DNA of 64,000 nucleotides from Balneolaceae bacterium (GTDB lineage Bacteria; Bacteroidota; Rhodothermia; Balneolales; Balneolaceae), in NCBI GenBank assembly GCA_009711805.1, contig VEMX01000012.1, positions 62,001 to 126,000 on the forward strand. The letters are read 5' to 3'. The position numbers were made by a program, and so were the translations under genes. Each line of letters begins with the position of its first letter. Within the stretch, counting starts at the first letter, position 1. Below, piece by piece: positions 1 through 9,047 of this stretch. The notes beneath the pieces were generated by a model, which made no database searches, was not told the DNA's origin, and saw only the letters and a list, made by a program, of their open reading frames with translations.

Positions 1-448
1 CCAAGCCAACAATACCGAGTGTTTTACTATGTACTTCGGTACCCATATAGCTTTTTCGGTCCCAGCCTCCACTTTTAACCTTGGCTACAGCCTTAGGTAT
101 ATTCCTGGAAAGAGCCAGTATTAATCCACAGGTATGTTCAGCGGTAGAAATGGTATTCCCATCCGGGGTATTCATTACCAGTACCCCTTTTGCTGTTGCG
201 GCTTTAATATCAATGTTATCTACACCCACACCGGCGCGGCCTATTACTTTCAGCTTATCTGCTTTTTCCAGTAATTCGGTTGTTATAGTGGTTCCGCTCC
301 TTACCACCATTCCGTCGTATTCAGCTATAGTATCATATAATTCTTCAGTAGTAAGTTTAGCCGGAACATCTGCCTGTACCCCTCTTTCAGCAAATACCTC
401 CGCGCAAACCGGGTCTACATTGTCGAGTAATAAAACTTTAAATGACAT
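1..448 (-). CDS. serA: D-3-phosphoglycerate dehydrogenase, N-terminal part (runs off left edge)
   Basis: First step of serine synthesis from 3-phosphoglycerate (NAD-dependent, cytoplasmic). Reading the minus strand from the ATG at 448 gives 149 residues starting MSFKVLLLDN, with VVRSGTTIT, the VIGRAGVGVDNID segment and a start of the nucleotide-binding fold (KTLGIVGL) just at the window edge. This is the substrate-binding half of the 2-hydroxyacid dehydrogenase family; the cofactor-binding and any regulatory domains are outside the window. It lies 39 nt downstream of ysxC on the same strand and probably belongs to the purF-ysxC-serA transcript. The family is clear; serA rather than another 2-hydroxyacid dehydrogenase is very likely from the N-terminal sequence. 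Confidence 0.9.
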   Translation of the reverse strand, partial: MSFKVLLLDNVDPVCAEVFAERGVQADVPAKLTTEELYDTIAEYDGMVVRSGTTITTELLEKADKLKVIGRAGVGVDNIDIKAATAKGVLVMNTPDGNTISTAEHTCGLILALSRNIPKAVAKVKSGGWDRKSYMGTEVHSKTLGIVGL

Positions 449-487
449 TTTTAGATCGATTTAAACAATTTTGTATTGGATGTTTAG

Positions 488-1075
488 TTATTGGGTAAAT
501 TCAGTAATTAGCTGTTTAATTTCATCAAGCCCTTCCCGCGAATCGGCTGAATACGCCAGGATTGGCACTTCAATATTCATTTCATCTAATATTCGTTTAA
601 CCTCTGCTTTAGATTGATTGACTTTATTTTTGGATATCTTATCCGATTTTGAAAGTAACACTGCAAAAGGTTTTCGGTTTGATCCCATCCAATAAAAGAA
701 ATCCTGATCCAGTGCTGTGGGTTTATGACGTGCATCTACCACCGAGAGTATGAGCCTTAAAGACGCTCTTTCCAACAAATACTTTCTGATACTCCGGCCC
801 CATCGTTCCCTTTCCTTTTTGGGGACTTTGGCATATCCGTAGCCTGGCAAATCAACAAAATAGAGCTCTTCCCCTATTTGGTAGTAATTCATTTGTTGGG
901 TTTTTCCGGGTACGTTAGAGGTACGAGCTAGTTTTTTTTTATTCAGCAACCTGTTGATGAGCGATGACTTTCCCACATTAGATCGCCCTGCGAAACAAAC
1001 CTCCGGCAAACTACTTCCCGGACATTCCTCGAGCTTAGTGGCACTGGTGATAAACTTGGTGGGAGCGTTGAACAT
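488..1075 (-). CDS. ysxC: Ribosome biogenesis GTPase YsxC/EngB
   Basis: TRAFAC-class GTPase involved in late assembly of the 50S ribosomal subunit. Its 195 residues match the usual family length. Visible motifs are the G1 loop GRSNVGKSS (residues 30-38), G3 DLPGYG (75-80) followed by the family-typical YAKV, and a G4-like SKSD near 142. The start codon overlaps the last base of the purF stop codon (position 1075), so the two are translationally coupled. No anomalies seen. Confidence 0.95.
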   Translation of the reverse strand: MFNAPTKFITSATKLEECPGSSLPEVCFAGRSNVGKSSLINRLLNKKKLARTSNVPGKTQQMNYYQIGEELYFVDLPGYGYAKVPKKERERWGRSIRKYLLERASLRLILSVVDARHKPTALDQDFFYWMGSNRKPFAVLLSKSDKISKNKVNQSKAEVKRILDEMNIEVPILAYSADSREGLDEIKQLITEFTQ

Positions 1076-2577
1076 TAAACTAATTCGTTATCCTCCTTTT
1101 CAACTCCGAAATTAACCGGAACTGGATAATTTGCCGTAAAACAGGCTGTACAATAGTCGTGCCCGGATGGGTTGGCTTCCTTCACTGCACTTACAAGTCC
1201 ATCCGCAGACAGGTACCTGAGACTGTCTACTCCAATTTCGTTGGCCATTCTCCCAATATCCCGATCAAACTTATTGGCTATTAATTCTTCCGGTGTGGGA
1301 AAATCCATTCCATAATAACATGGACTTATGATGGGGGGAGAACTCACTAAAAAGTGTATCTCAGCAGGATTACAAGCCCGTATCATATCAACTAAATAGC
1401 GGGAGGTGGTACCTCTCACAATAGAGTCATCTACAATGATAATGGTTCTTCCTTCAATTACCCCCCGAACCGGGTTGAATTTGGTACGCACTTTTTGTTC
1501 CCGCGACTTCTGCCCCGGTGATATAAACGTTCGGCCTACATAGTGATTTCGGATAAGCCCAATATCGTATTTGCAGTCGAAGCCCATTTTTTGACATTCC
1601 CGGGCATAGCCGATGGCTGCTGTATTACTGGAATCCGGAACCGATACTACCACCGGCTTTTTATCAGAGGGGCTATTTTTAGCAACTTCATTAACCGGAT
1701 GTTCTTTAGCCAGCTGTTTCCCCAATTTTCGGCGTACTTTGTCAACCATCTCCCCAAAAATCATGCTATCCGGGCGAGAGAAATATACATACTCAAAAAT
1801 GCACTGACTGGTTGATGTACCCTCCTGAGGTTCTATGAAATAGGACTTGGGTTCATCGGCCTCGGTAGCTTTCTGATCAATTACAATAACTTCGCCAGGC
1901 TCAACATCCCGAATGTATTTTGCTCCGTTTATATCAAAAGCACAGGTTTCACTGGCTACACAAAAGGCACCATCAATTTTACCCAGCGCCAGAGGTCTGA
2001 AGCCATTGGGATCCCGAACGGCAATCAACTTATCATCAGTTAACAGAACCAGGCAATAGGCCCCTTCAATTTGATGAAGGGCATCCATAATTTGATCCAT
2101 TTGAGTTTCTTCCTTGCTTTGGGAAATCAAATGAAGAATAAGCTCCGTATCAGAAGTACTCTGAAATAACACTCCCTCCTGCCTGAACCGCTCCCGTATC
2201 TGTTTGGCATTCGACAGGTTACCATTATGGCCAATGGCCAAATTTCCCTTCTTGTAATGAACCCTAAATGGCTGAATGTTGGCCGGGTTTTTTGAAGAAC
2301 CTGAAGTAGAATACCGATTATGCCCTATAGCAGACTTCCCTTTCAGGATTTTCTTAAAAACTTTGGATTTTCGGAATACGGAGAGAACCAGCCCAAAATC
2401 TTTGTAGGCAGGCATCACATAACGGTCTTTCTCTTCATCGAAATATGAAGTTACTATTCCTGCTGATTCCTGACCTCTGTGTTGAAGTGAATGAAGTCCA
2501 TAATAGGTATGAAGGGCCGCTTCCGGATGATCAAAAATCCCAAAAACTCCACAATACTCGCGGGGCTTGTCGCTCAT
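1075..2577 (-). CDS. purF: Amidophosphoribosyltransferase (glutamine PRPP amidotransferase)
   Basis: Committed step of purine synthesis: PRPP plus glutamine to 5-phosphoribosylamine. The 500-residue protein has a short leader MSDKPREY before Cys9, the N-terminal nucleophile exposed on processing (CGVFGIFDH). Class II glutaminase signatures follow (GHNRYST, GHNGNL), then the phosphoribosyltransferase domain with the PRPP loop VDDSIVRGTTS at about 382-392. Cys259, a Cys near 402 and the C-terminal CTAC pair resemble the [4Fe-4S] ligands of the Bacillus-type enzyme, so an iron-sulfur form is inferred. First gene of the purF-ysxC-serA group. Confidence 0.96.
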   Translation of the reverse strand: MSDKPREYCGVFGIFDHPEAALHTYYGLHSLQHRGQESAGIVTSYFDEEKDRYVMPAYKDFGLVLSVFRKSKVFKKILKGKSAIGHNRYSTSGSSKNPANIQPFRVHYKKGNLAIGHNGNLSNAKQIRERFRQEGVLFQSTSDTELILHLISQSKEETQMDQIMDALHQIEGAYCLVLLTDDKLIAVRDPNGFRPLALGKIDGAFCVASETCAFDINGAKYIRDVEPGEVIVIDQKATEADEPKSYFIEPQEGTSTSQCIFEYVYFSRPDSMIFGEMVDKVRRKLGKQLAKEHPVNEVAKNSPSDKKPVVVSVPDSSNTAAIGYARECQKMGFDCKYDIGLIRNHYVGRTFISPGQKSREQKVRTKFNPVRGVIEGRTIIIVDDSIVRGTTSRYLVDMIRACNPAEIHFLVSSPPIISPCYYGMDFPTPEELIANKFDRDIGRMANEIGVDSLRYLSADGLVSAVKEANPSGHDYCTACFTANYPVPVNFGVEKEDNELV

Positions 2578-2751
2578 GAAATGATGATAAAAGTGAGTTA
2601 AACCTGATTGATAAAGATAATAAATGATTTGCCTAAGTGGGAATAATAAGCAGTAGAAGTTTTCTACATGTTATTAACAAAAACCAAGACTCCCTCCCTT
2701 GCATTCACTTTCAATACTGAGCTGGCACGGAGCATTTTACAAAACACCCAC
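2578..2751. other. Divergent intergenic region between purF and the haem-receptor gene
   Basis: AT-rich spacer between two divergently transcribed units. It must contain the purF promoter, but I cannot place it with confidence. The right part leads into the operator and promoter elements listed from 2752. Confidence 0.4.
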
Positions 2752-2834
2752 TATTTAAAATAATTCTAAATAATGTTTGCCTCCATACTCCGCCGCCCGT
2801 ATCTTTCCCTCGTTATTTAAAACAAGTCTAAATT
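2752..2834 (+). promoter_or_regulatory. Promoter bracketed by two matching 21-bp operator-like palindromes
   Basis: Positions 2752-2772 and 2814-2834 are near-identical 21-mers, each with ATTTA and TAAAT arms nine bases apart (shared core TATTTAAAA-x-A-x-x-TCTAAAT). Between them lies a Bacteroidota-type promoter: TTTG at 2776-2779, a 20-bp spacer and TATCTTTC at 2800-2807 (consensus TAnnTTTG). The first operator abuts the -33 box and the second covers the expected start point, the layout expected for repression. The downstream genes are a TonB receptor and a HmuY-like lipoprotein, so a metal or haem-responsive repressor (Fur or DtxR type) is inferred. The motif itself is seen directly; the regulator is not identified. 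Confidence 0.6.
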
Positions 2835-2851
2835 AATATAGTGGTATTTCG

Positions 2852-5158
2852 GTGAATATAAGAATGGTTTGTTTCTTCTGGATAGTCGGACTTCTAATCT
2901 CAGCTAATACTTCGGCACAAGAGGCTCATTTTTCGGGTACTGTTTATACTAAAAAGGGAGCTCCTGTCTCTCATGCACATGTGCAACTACATCACCAGGA
3001 AAAACCCCTTCTCTTTACCGTTGTCAGCCAAACAGATGGTTCTTTCCTTTTTGACGGAATCGAACAGGGTTCTTATATACTCACCATCCAGAGCCTTGGG
3101 TTCAACTCCCTAAGCACTCCCATCTCTTTTACATCCGGGGAGCAAAAGCAACATGACTACCGGCTATCTCCCAAAACCTATACGGCGGGCACTATGGTAA
3201 TAACTGCCTCCAGAACCCACCAACAACTGGAAGATGTGGGAGTGCCGCTTACGGTTGTTGATAATAAAGAAATTGAACTCAGCGGAAGTACCCGTTTAAG
3301 TGAAATTTTGGCCGAACAAACGGGATTGACTGTAGTGTCTGATCATGGGGAAGGAATACAGGTACAGGGCTTTGATCCCGATTATACGCTTATAATGATT
3401 GACAACCAGCCCGTTATTGGACGCGTTGCCGGAACTCTGGACCTGGATCGAATTTCCCTGGGAGCCATCAAACAAATTGAAATGGTTAAAGGCCCCTCTT
3501 CCGCCCTTTGGGGGAGTGATGCTCTGGCCGGGGTTATCAATATCATAACAGAGAAACCGGAGGAGGCCCTTAATTGGGATATAAATGGTCGATATGGCTC
3601 GCACACTTCTTTCGATGGAGGTACAAACCTTCGTTTTAAACACAACAAGCTGCAAGGAGCTCTTTTCGGGAATATAAATGGCTCTTCCGGCTTCGACCTA
3701 AACACCACTACTATTGAACCCACCGTGCCCGAATACACCAGCTATACTTTTTCAGCTTCACTGGATTATTCTCTTTCCAAGCGGATCTCAATTGGTATCC
3801 AATCCCGCTACTATCGTGAGAATCAAACCTACCTGAGTGATATAGACATTGACCAGAATACAAGCCGTGTTAACGGTTCTGAGTTTCAGGAAGATTACCA
3901 CATTACCCCCCGGTTAAGCATCAATCTTGGAAGCAAGCAGCTGTTTGAGATTCATAGTTACCTGAGCAGGTTTAACAGCTCTACTGAGCTTGATATTGCT
4001 AAGACCGGGGCAATGTACAGTCATTCAATGTTTGATCAGACCTTCAACAAATATGAACTCAAAAGTTCTACCTTTTGGAACGATAGAAACATTACCGTAA
4101 CCGGAGCCGGTTTTATTCAGGAAGATCTTGTTTCCGAAAATTATGCGGATGTGCCAGGATTTAACAGCTACTTTTCATATGGTCAGCATGAATGGAAGTT
4201 ATCCCCAAAACTCTCGGTTACCGCCGGTTTCCGGTTTGATGCTCATAGCGAATATTCATCTCAGCTGAGCCCGAAATTCTCCGGAATATATAAGCCTAAT
4301 AAGGTCATACATATCCGGGCATCGCTTGGGGGTGGATTTAAGGCTCCTGAATTTCGACAATTGTTTCTCAATTTCACCAACCCCCGGGTGGGCTATAGTG
4401 TATTTGGTTCTTCCACCGTATCTGAAGGAATAGCCAAACTTGAAGAAAGGGGCCAGATTAAAGAGCTCTTGATTGAGCCTTCCACGATTGAAGAAATAAA
4501 AGCCGAACGATCCTTTGCCTACAATGCCGGTATGGATCTTTACCTAACAGAAGATATACAGCTTCGGTTTAATATGTTTAGGAATAACGTTGATGACCTA
4601 ATTGAAACCCAACGCATAGCCTTAAAACACAACAACCAGTCAGTCTTTTCCTATTTCAACCTGAGTAAAATTTATACCCGGGGAGTTGAGTCTGAATTCA
4701 AATTCAACCCTTCATTTATAAATGGCTTACGTATCACCCTGGGCTATCAATTTCTGGATGCCCGTCGTCTCATACAACGAGAGCATGACGATGTAGTAAA
4801 TGGAGAAGTGGTCACTGTTACCGAAAGCGAATATATCCCCATCTTAAATCGCTCTAAACATTCAGGCAATGCCAAAATATACTATACCCATAACAAACTG
4901 GGGCTGGAATCGAGCCTTCGTCTTCGATATAACGGCCGGTACTGGTTTACTGACAGTTACCAGAGAAATCAACAAATTGATGCAAATGAATGGAGCGATC
5001 CCTATCTGCTTGTGAATGCTTCTGTGGCCAAACGGTTTTTGAAGCGATTCCGTCTTCAGCTCGGCATCAATAATTTGACCGATTATCAAAGCCCGGCGTT
5101 CTTGCCTTCAAACCCCGGCATCACTTTTTATACACAACTAAACGTTCAACTACATTAG
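2852..5158 (+). CDS. TonB-dependent outer-membrane receptor, probable haem/haemophore receptor (HmuR-like)
   Basis: Outer-membrane active-uptake channel of 768 residues. A signal peptide (cleavage near TSAQ) is followed by a carboxypeptidase-regulatory-like beta-sandwich (about 25-110), the plug domain starting at VITASRTHQQLEDVG with a run through GPSSALWGSDALAGVINI, and a beta-barrel ending in an aromatic-poor LNVQLH. The frame opens with GTG at 2852; an ATG at 2864 gives an equally good signal peptide. The HmuY-like lipoprotein follows 19 nt downstream, which suggests haem or haem-protein as substrate. The substrate is inferred from that neighbour, not from the receptor sequence. Confidence 0.88.
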   Translation: MNIRMVCFFWIVGLLISANTSAQEAHFSGTVYTKKGAPVSHAHVQLHHQEKPLLFTVVSQTDGSFLFDGIEQGSYILTIQSLGFNSLSTPISFTSGEQKQHDYRLSPKTYTAGTMVITASRTHQQLEDVGVPLTVVDNKEIELSGSTRLSEILAEQTGLTVVSDHGEGIQVQGFDPDYTLIMIDNQPVIGRVAGTLDLDRISLGAIKQIEMVKGPSSALWGSDALAGVINIITEKPEEALNWDINGRYGSHTSFDGGTNLRFKHNKLQGALFGNINGSSGFDLNTTTIEPTVPEYTSYTFSASLDYSLSKRISIGIQSRYYRENQTYLSDIDIDQNTSRVNGSEFQEDYHITPRLSINLGSKQLFEIHSYLSRFNSSTELDIAKTGAMYSHSMFDQTFNKYELKSSTFWNDRNITVTGAGFIQEDLVSENYADVPGFNSYFSYGQHEWKLSPKLSVTAGFRFDAHSEYSSQLSPKFSGIYKPNKVIHIRASLGGGFKAPEFRQLFLNFTNPRVGYSVFGSSTVSEGIAKLEERGQIKELLIEPSTIEEIKAERSFAYNAGMDLYLTEDIQLRFNMFRNNVDDLIETQRIALKHNNQSVFSYFNLSKIYTRGVESEFKFNPSFINGLRITLGYQFLDARRLIQREHDDVVNGEVVTVTESEYIPILNRSKHSGNAKIYYTHNKLGLESSLRLRYNGRYWFTDSYQRNQQIDANEWSDPYLLVNASVAKRFLKRFRLQLGINNLTDYQSPAFLPSNPGITFYTQLNVQLH

Positions 5159-5177
5159 ATCTCAAATACATAAAACC

Positions 5178-6248
5178 ATGAAACATCGGTTAATCTATCT
5201 CTTCACTACCTTATCATCCATCCTTATTATAAGCGCATGCAGCAGCAGTACAAATACTGGTCCTGCTCCCGTAGAAGCTGAAATAGCTTACGACATTCCC
5301 GGGAATATAAATTCGCTGCAGGAAACCCGAGCCCCCAAAGAAGACATCAATGATCATCCTCAGGAAGACGATCGTTATACCTTTTACGACCTTGATACCG
5401 GGGCAACCGTATCCGATTCTTCCTCTTCTGAATGGGATATTGCTTTTGATAGAACCACCGTACTAGCCAACGCTGGTCATGGCGGGGGGATTCTATTGGC
5501 TGATGGAGCATACCCGGATATTCTGGATGCTCCTTCTTCGGGCTATACTGAAAGCAATGCCAGCTGGTATACCTATACCGGCCAGGCTGCTTCCGGCCCC
5601 CAACATGCCATCCTTCCAAAAGAAGATAAAACACTAATTGTATACACTCCTGACGGACATTATGCCAAAGTACAAATCCTGAGTTATTATGAAGGGAATC
5701 CGGATACTTCCACTGACGAATTTGCCGATATGCAAAGCCGGCCGGCCAGTGGTTATTTTACCTTCAACTATACCCTTCAGACAACCGAAAGCCCTCAACT
5801 TCATCATATCGACCGTTTCACCTATTTCGATCTTGAATCCGGTGAAATAATTGAAGACTCGGCATCTGCTCAATGGGATATTGGGTTTGCAGGCACCACT
5901 GTTATTGCCAATGCACAGCAAGGAGGTGGCATACAATCACTAAATATAGCTTTCGAACAAGTTGATGAAGCTGCCACCTCAGGGTATCAGGCAGAAGCAT
6001 CCGACTGGTATACCTACACCGGGCAAGCATCTTCCGGGCCTCAGCATGCCGTACTTGTAAATGAAGGCACTACCCTTTTACTACAAACTCCGGATGGTAA
6101 TTACGCCAAAGTACGTATGATGAGCTACTATAAAGGAAACCCGGATCCCTCTACCGATACCTTTATTAACCTACATACCCGGCCGGCCGGCCGTTATTTT
6201 ACCTTTGAATATGCCGTGCAAGGTGACGGATCAGTCTATTTTGAATAA
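5178..6248 (+). CDS. HmuY-like haem-binding lipoprotein with two tandem domains
   Basis: Predicted surface lipoprotein of 356 residues: signal peptide with lipobox ending at Cys21 (IISAC). The rest is two similar repeats, about residues 65-200 and 210-355. Each carries FxYFDLxxG, WDIxFxxTTVxANAxxGGGI, WYTYTGQAxSGPQHA and TPDGxYAKVxxxSYYxGNPD. The WDIAF-type block is characteristic of the HmuY family, which captures haem and hands it to a TonB receptor; the known family members I recall have a single domain. It shares the operator-controlled promoter with the receptor upstream. Haem ligands cannot be assigned by eye. Confidence 0.8.
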   Translation: MKHRLIYLFTTLSSILIISACSSSTNTGPAPVEAEIAYDIPGNINSLQETRAPKEDINDHPQEDDRYTFYDLDTGATVSDSSSSEWDIAFDRTTVLANAGHGGGILLADGAYPDILDAPSSGYTESNASWYTYTGQAASGPQHAILPKEDKTLIVYTPDGHYAKVQILSYYEGNPDTSTDEFADMQSRPASGYFTFNYTLQTTESPQLHHIDRFTYFDLESGEIIEDSASAQWDIGFAGTTVIANAQQGGGIQSLNIAFEQVDEAATSGYQAEASDWYTYTGQASSGPQHAVLVNEGTTLLLQTPDGNYAKVRMMSYYKGNPDPSTDTFINLHTRPAGRYFTFEYAVQGDGSVYFE

Positions 6249-6304
6249 TTGTGTTCAAGCCAAATAAAAGAAGGCTTTGAAAAAGCTTCTAAAAATAGCA
6301 CCAA

Positions 6305-6338
6305 TACAAAGAGCCTGCTTTTAAAGCAGGCTCTTTTA
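6305..6338. terminator. Bidirectional rho-independent terminator
   Basis: Perfect palindrome AAAGAGCCTGCTTT / AAAGCAGGCTCTTT at 6308-6321 and 6323-6336, with A-rich and T-rich flanks. It sits between the convergent HmuY-like and OsmC-like genes and can stop both transcripts. Confidence 0.9.
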
Positions 6339-6351
6339 AGATCATATAATT

Positions 6352-6780
6352 TTAATTCTGAAGGGTAGCATCTAATTCTATATCTACCGCATCCAGGGCT
6401 TTAGAAACCGGGCAGCCGTTCTTTGCAGCTTCTGCTATTTCCTGAAATTTAGCCTCGTCAATATCCGGCACTATCCCCTTGGCCGATAGTTTGATGGTGG
6501 TAATAGTTGGTGCTCCATCAACCATACCCAGCGTTACCTCTGCGTGCGTTTCTACAGATTCGGGAGAAAACCCGGCTTTGGCCAGTTCATTGGAAAATGC
6601 CATAGAATAACACCCGGCGTGAGCAGCCCCAATGAGTTCCTCGGGATTGGTGCCATCTCCATTTTCAAAACGGGAAGCGAAGGTATAGTTTCCTTCATAG
6701 GTTCCACTGCCTAATTTAACGGTTCCCTGCCCCGATTTAAGATCTCCATTCCACTTAGCTTCTGCTTTTTTAACAGCCAT
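6352..6780 (-). CDS. OsmC/Ohr-family thiol peroxidase (OsmC type)
   Basis: Predicted cytoplasmic organic-hydroperoxide reductase of 142 residues. Both redox cysteines of the family are present, in AHAGCYSMAF and NGCPVSKAL. The frame is open further upstream, but the ATG at 6780 is chosen because AAAGGAGA lies just before it and the protein then begins MAVKKAEAKWNG like typical OsmC proteins; the upstream extension has no family features. It is monocistronic, bounded by the terminator at 6305-6338. A second, different OsmC-family gene lies in the met operon at 49083. Confidence 0.92.
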   Translation of the reverse strand: MAVKKAEAKWNGDLKSGQGTVKLGSGTYEGNYTFASRFENGDGTNPEELIGAAHAGCYSMAFSNELAKAGFSPESVETHAEVTLGMVDGAPTITTIKLSAKGIVPDIDEAKFQEIAEAAKNGCPVSKALDAVDIELDATLQN

Positions 6781-6981
6781 ATTTTTTCTCCTTTGTGTTA
6801 ATTTGTTCAATTTTGTAGCGACAACATACACCTGTACTTCTACATTCCATTTCATCCCATAATTTGCAGGAATTGAGACTTTAGTGTATCTGCAGTTTAC
6901 ACCCAAGAATAATTGATAAGTAAGGGGAATTCAACTGCAAGTGGATTTTCAAAGCCCTCTTAAACCAGGCTCTCCACAAAA

Positions 6982-7905
6982 CTAACCGGCTATCTTTTTT
7001 ACCAGGTGTTTATTTTTCCGCTGGGTAGCTAAAGACATAGGAAAAGTAACTTTAAATTCGGTGCCTGAGGAAGTGTCCATATCAAGTGTTCCACGCAACT
7101 GATCTACAAAAGCTTTTATAAGCATATACCCGAGCGAAGTAGGATTTTCCAAATCAACGGAATCCGGAAGCCCTATACCGTTGTCAGAAATCACAAGCTG
7201 AATCATACTTTTATTCAACCTGAAGAACTTAATCTTTATTATTCCCTTCTTAGCCACAGGGTAGGCATACTTGAGAGAATTAATGGTTACTTCATTTGTA
7301 AGCAGGGCAATGGGGATCGCTCTTTCCATATCAACAATCAATGCTTCCGCCTCCATCTGAAAATCTATATCAAGATCCTCCGGCCTGAAATTATTCAGGA
7401 TCGTCTGTACCAGATCATACAAGTACTTTTCCATGTTGATTGATGAAAATGATTTATTCTCATACAACATCTCATGAATCATAGACATGGAGTGGATACG
7501 ACTCTGCGTTTCCTGAAGCTTACTCTTTGCCTTGCCTTCAGCTTCCGTTTCGGCCTGCAGGTACAATAAGCCAGATATTACGGCCAGGTTATTTTTGACC
7601 CGGTGATGGATTTCCTGAAGGAGTATCTCTTTTTCATCTACAGAAGCCTTCAGCTTTTTTTCTTTTTGGATCAACTTTTCCTGTACTTCAATCAGTTTGG
7701 CATTTTCTGCCTGTAAACTGTTATTGCGTTCAACCAGTTCAGATGAGGTTAATTCCAGTGATCGTTCCAGTAAACTCCTATCTTCTTCAAAATCGTTGTA
7801 AGCCTGGCTTACCCATTTCAATAACTGCTTCAGTTTATCCGAAGCAGTATCGAGGGTACCAATAGATTTTTTTATCTGTCTCTGCAGTAATTTGTGATAT
7901 TTCAT
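6982..7905 (-). CDS. Cytoplasmic sensor histidine kinase, HisKA_2 family
   Basis: 307-residue kinase with no membrane segment. Residues about 30-95 form a probable coiled coil; the dimerisation/phosphoacceptor motif EIHHRVKNNLAVIS follows at about 98-111. The C-terminal HATPase domain is intact, with an N-box asparagine in LLTNEVTINSLKY and the G1 box SDNGIGLP. The start ATG overlaps the stop of the FIST gene by four bases (ATGA at 7902-7905), so the FIST protein is very likely its input module. No response regulator is adjacent; the partner must be elsewhere. Confidence 0.9.
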   Translation of the reverse strand: MKYHKLLQRQIKKSIGTLDTASDKLKQLLKWVSQAYNDFEEDRSLLERSLELTSSELVERNNSLQAENAKLIEVQEKLIQKEKKLKASVDEKEILLQEIHHRVKNNLAVISGLLYLQAETEAEGKAKSKLQETQSRIHSMSMIHEMLYENKSFSSINMEKYLYDLVQTILNNFRPEDLDIDFQMEAEALIVDMERAIPIALLTNEVTINSLKYAYPVAKKGIIKIKFFRLNKSMIQLVISDNGIGLPDSVDLENPTSLGYMLIKAFVDQLRGTLDMDTSSGTEFKVTFPMSLATQRKNKHLVKKIAG

Positions 7906-9047
7906 TTTTCAGACAGGGTTGTAATACACATAGTTTGATTATGTAATAAGGCTCTTGACCCTCCCAATATAGGAGCGATTTCACCAAAAGAGTAGAACCC
8001 TGATAATACAGTATCTCTCCCATACACTTCCCGAACTGCTTCCAGTTCTTCTTCGACTCGCTGTTTTAAAACTTGTCTGCGGCCGATACAACTAAAAAGA
8101 AAAGCCAGGTCAGGGGAACCGCTTGCACCATTATTAACCGACTCCATCGCCGCTTCATAAGCTCCTTCAATCAGGCGGTGATGATTGGCTTTCATTAATC
8201 TGCCGTATTTTCCTTCCGGAATATCACCGGCAAATATCAGTGATTGGTTTTTCTCGTTCACTCCCAGGATTGTCCTCACTATTCCCGGTCCTTCTTCATC
8301 GGTTGCAATACAGAGGGGAAACAGAAGCCCGCTTGAGGGCAGTTGTTTGGCATAGTCTCCCAAGTAGGTTTTATATAATTCCAGTGCTGGTTTGTTGTCT
8401 AACTCAAACAATTCGTTTTTTGAAGACCTGGTGATGAGACGGTCGGGACCAAAGGTGTCCCACCCCCCATAGCAGCCAAATCCAACTTTTATGGCGTCAC
8501 CGTAAAAGCCTACAACCACAATTTTGTCCGCTTGCCATTTCCCGTCTAACATCACCGAGGTACTCTGAAATTCCCCGGCATCCCCGGCTAAGCCTCCGGT
8601 TACCTTTACGTTGTCCGGCAATACTTCCGAAATTCCACGAACGACTTCGCTTCCGTTAATATCCAGCCCTTCCGAGAGCACCATAACATGGCTTAAATCT
8701 TTTTTTGGTAATTTTAAAGTCACCTCTTTTCCGGCTCTGTAAACCTCTGATGTATCGTTAAATATGATAGACGCAGTCTCCACACGGCTATGTTCCAGTT
8801 CAATAGCTGTGAATACTATAGTTCCATCATGAATTTCTGTGTCTATTATTTCACCTGCAGTAGTACAACCGGCGGTTACCATATTTGGAAACATCTCGCT
8901 TATTTTTTCAAATGCTCCGCTGTCTGTGTAGTCTGTGTGGTCTGTGTGGTTTCCAAATACAAACCCGATGTCCGGATCAGTCATGGTTTCATCAGATTTT
9001 TTACACAGCCATCTCTCTTTGTTCCAAACAAATTGCTGAACTTTCAT
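7902..9047 (-). CDS. FIST domain sensor protein
   Basis: 381-residue soluble protein with FIST_N (about 30-215) and FIST_C (about 235-365) segments, including VTGGLAGDAGEF and FGCYGGWDTFGP typical of the family. FIST proteins are thought to bind small ligands, possibly amino acids, and feed signalling proteins. A clear Shine-Dalgarno AAGGAAGG precedes the ATG at 9047. Near the N-terminus three 9-bp direct repeats (8922-8948) encode an HTD-HTD-YTD run, an in-frame expansion in an otherwise normal protein. Overlap with the downstream kinase indicates a two-gene sensing unit. Confidence 0.88.
   Translation of the reverse strand: MKVQQFVWNKERWLCKKSDETMTDPDIGFVFGNHTDHTDYTDSGAFEKISEMFPNMVTAGCTTAGEIIDTEIHDGTIVFTAIELEHSRVETASIIFNDTSEVYRAGKEVTLKLPKKDLSHVMVLSEGLDINGSEVVRGISEVLPDNVKVTGGLAGDAGEFQSTSVMLDGKWQADKIVVVGFYGDAIKVGFGCYGGWDTFGPDRLITRSSKNELFELDNKPALELYKTYLGDYAKQLPSSGLLFPLCIATDEEGPGIVRTILGVNEKNQSLIFAGDIPEGKYGRLMKANHHRLIEGAYEAAMESVNNGASGSPDLAFLFSCIGRRQVLKQRVEEELEAVREVYGRDTVLSGFYSFGEIAPILGGSRALLHNQTMCITTLSEK

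Noticed and set aside
81-464. Plus-strand 127-codon frame at the left edge
   Set aside because: Antisense shadow of serA, whose translation on the minus strand is clearly real.
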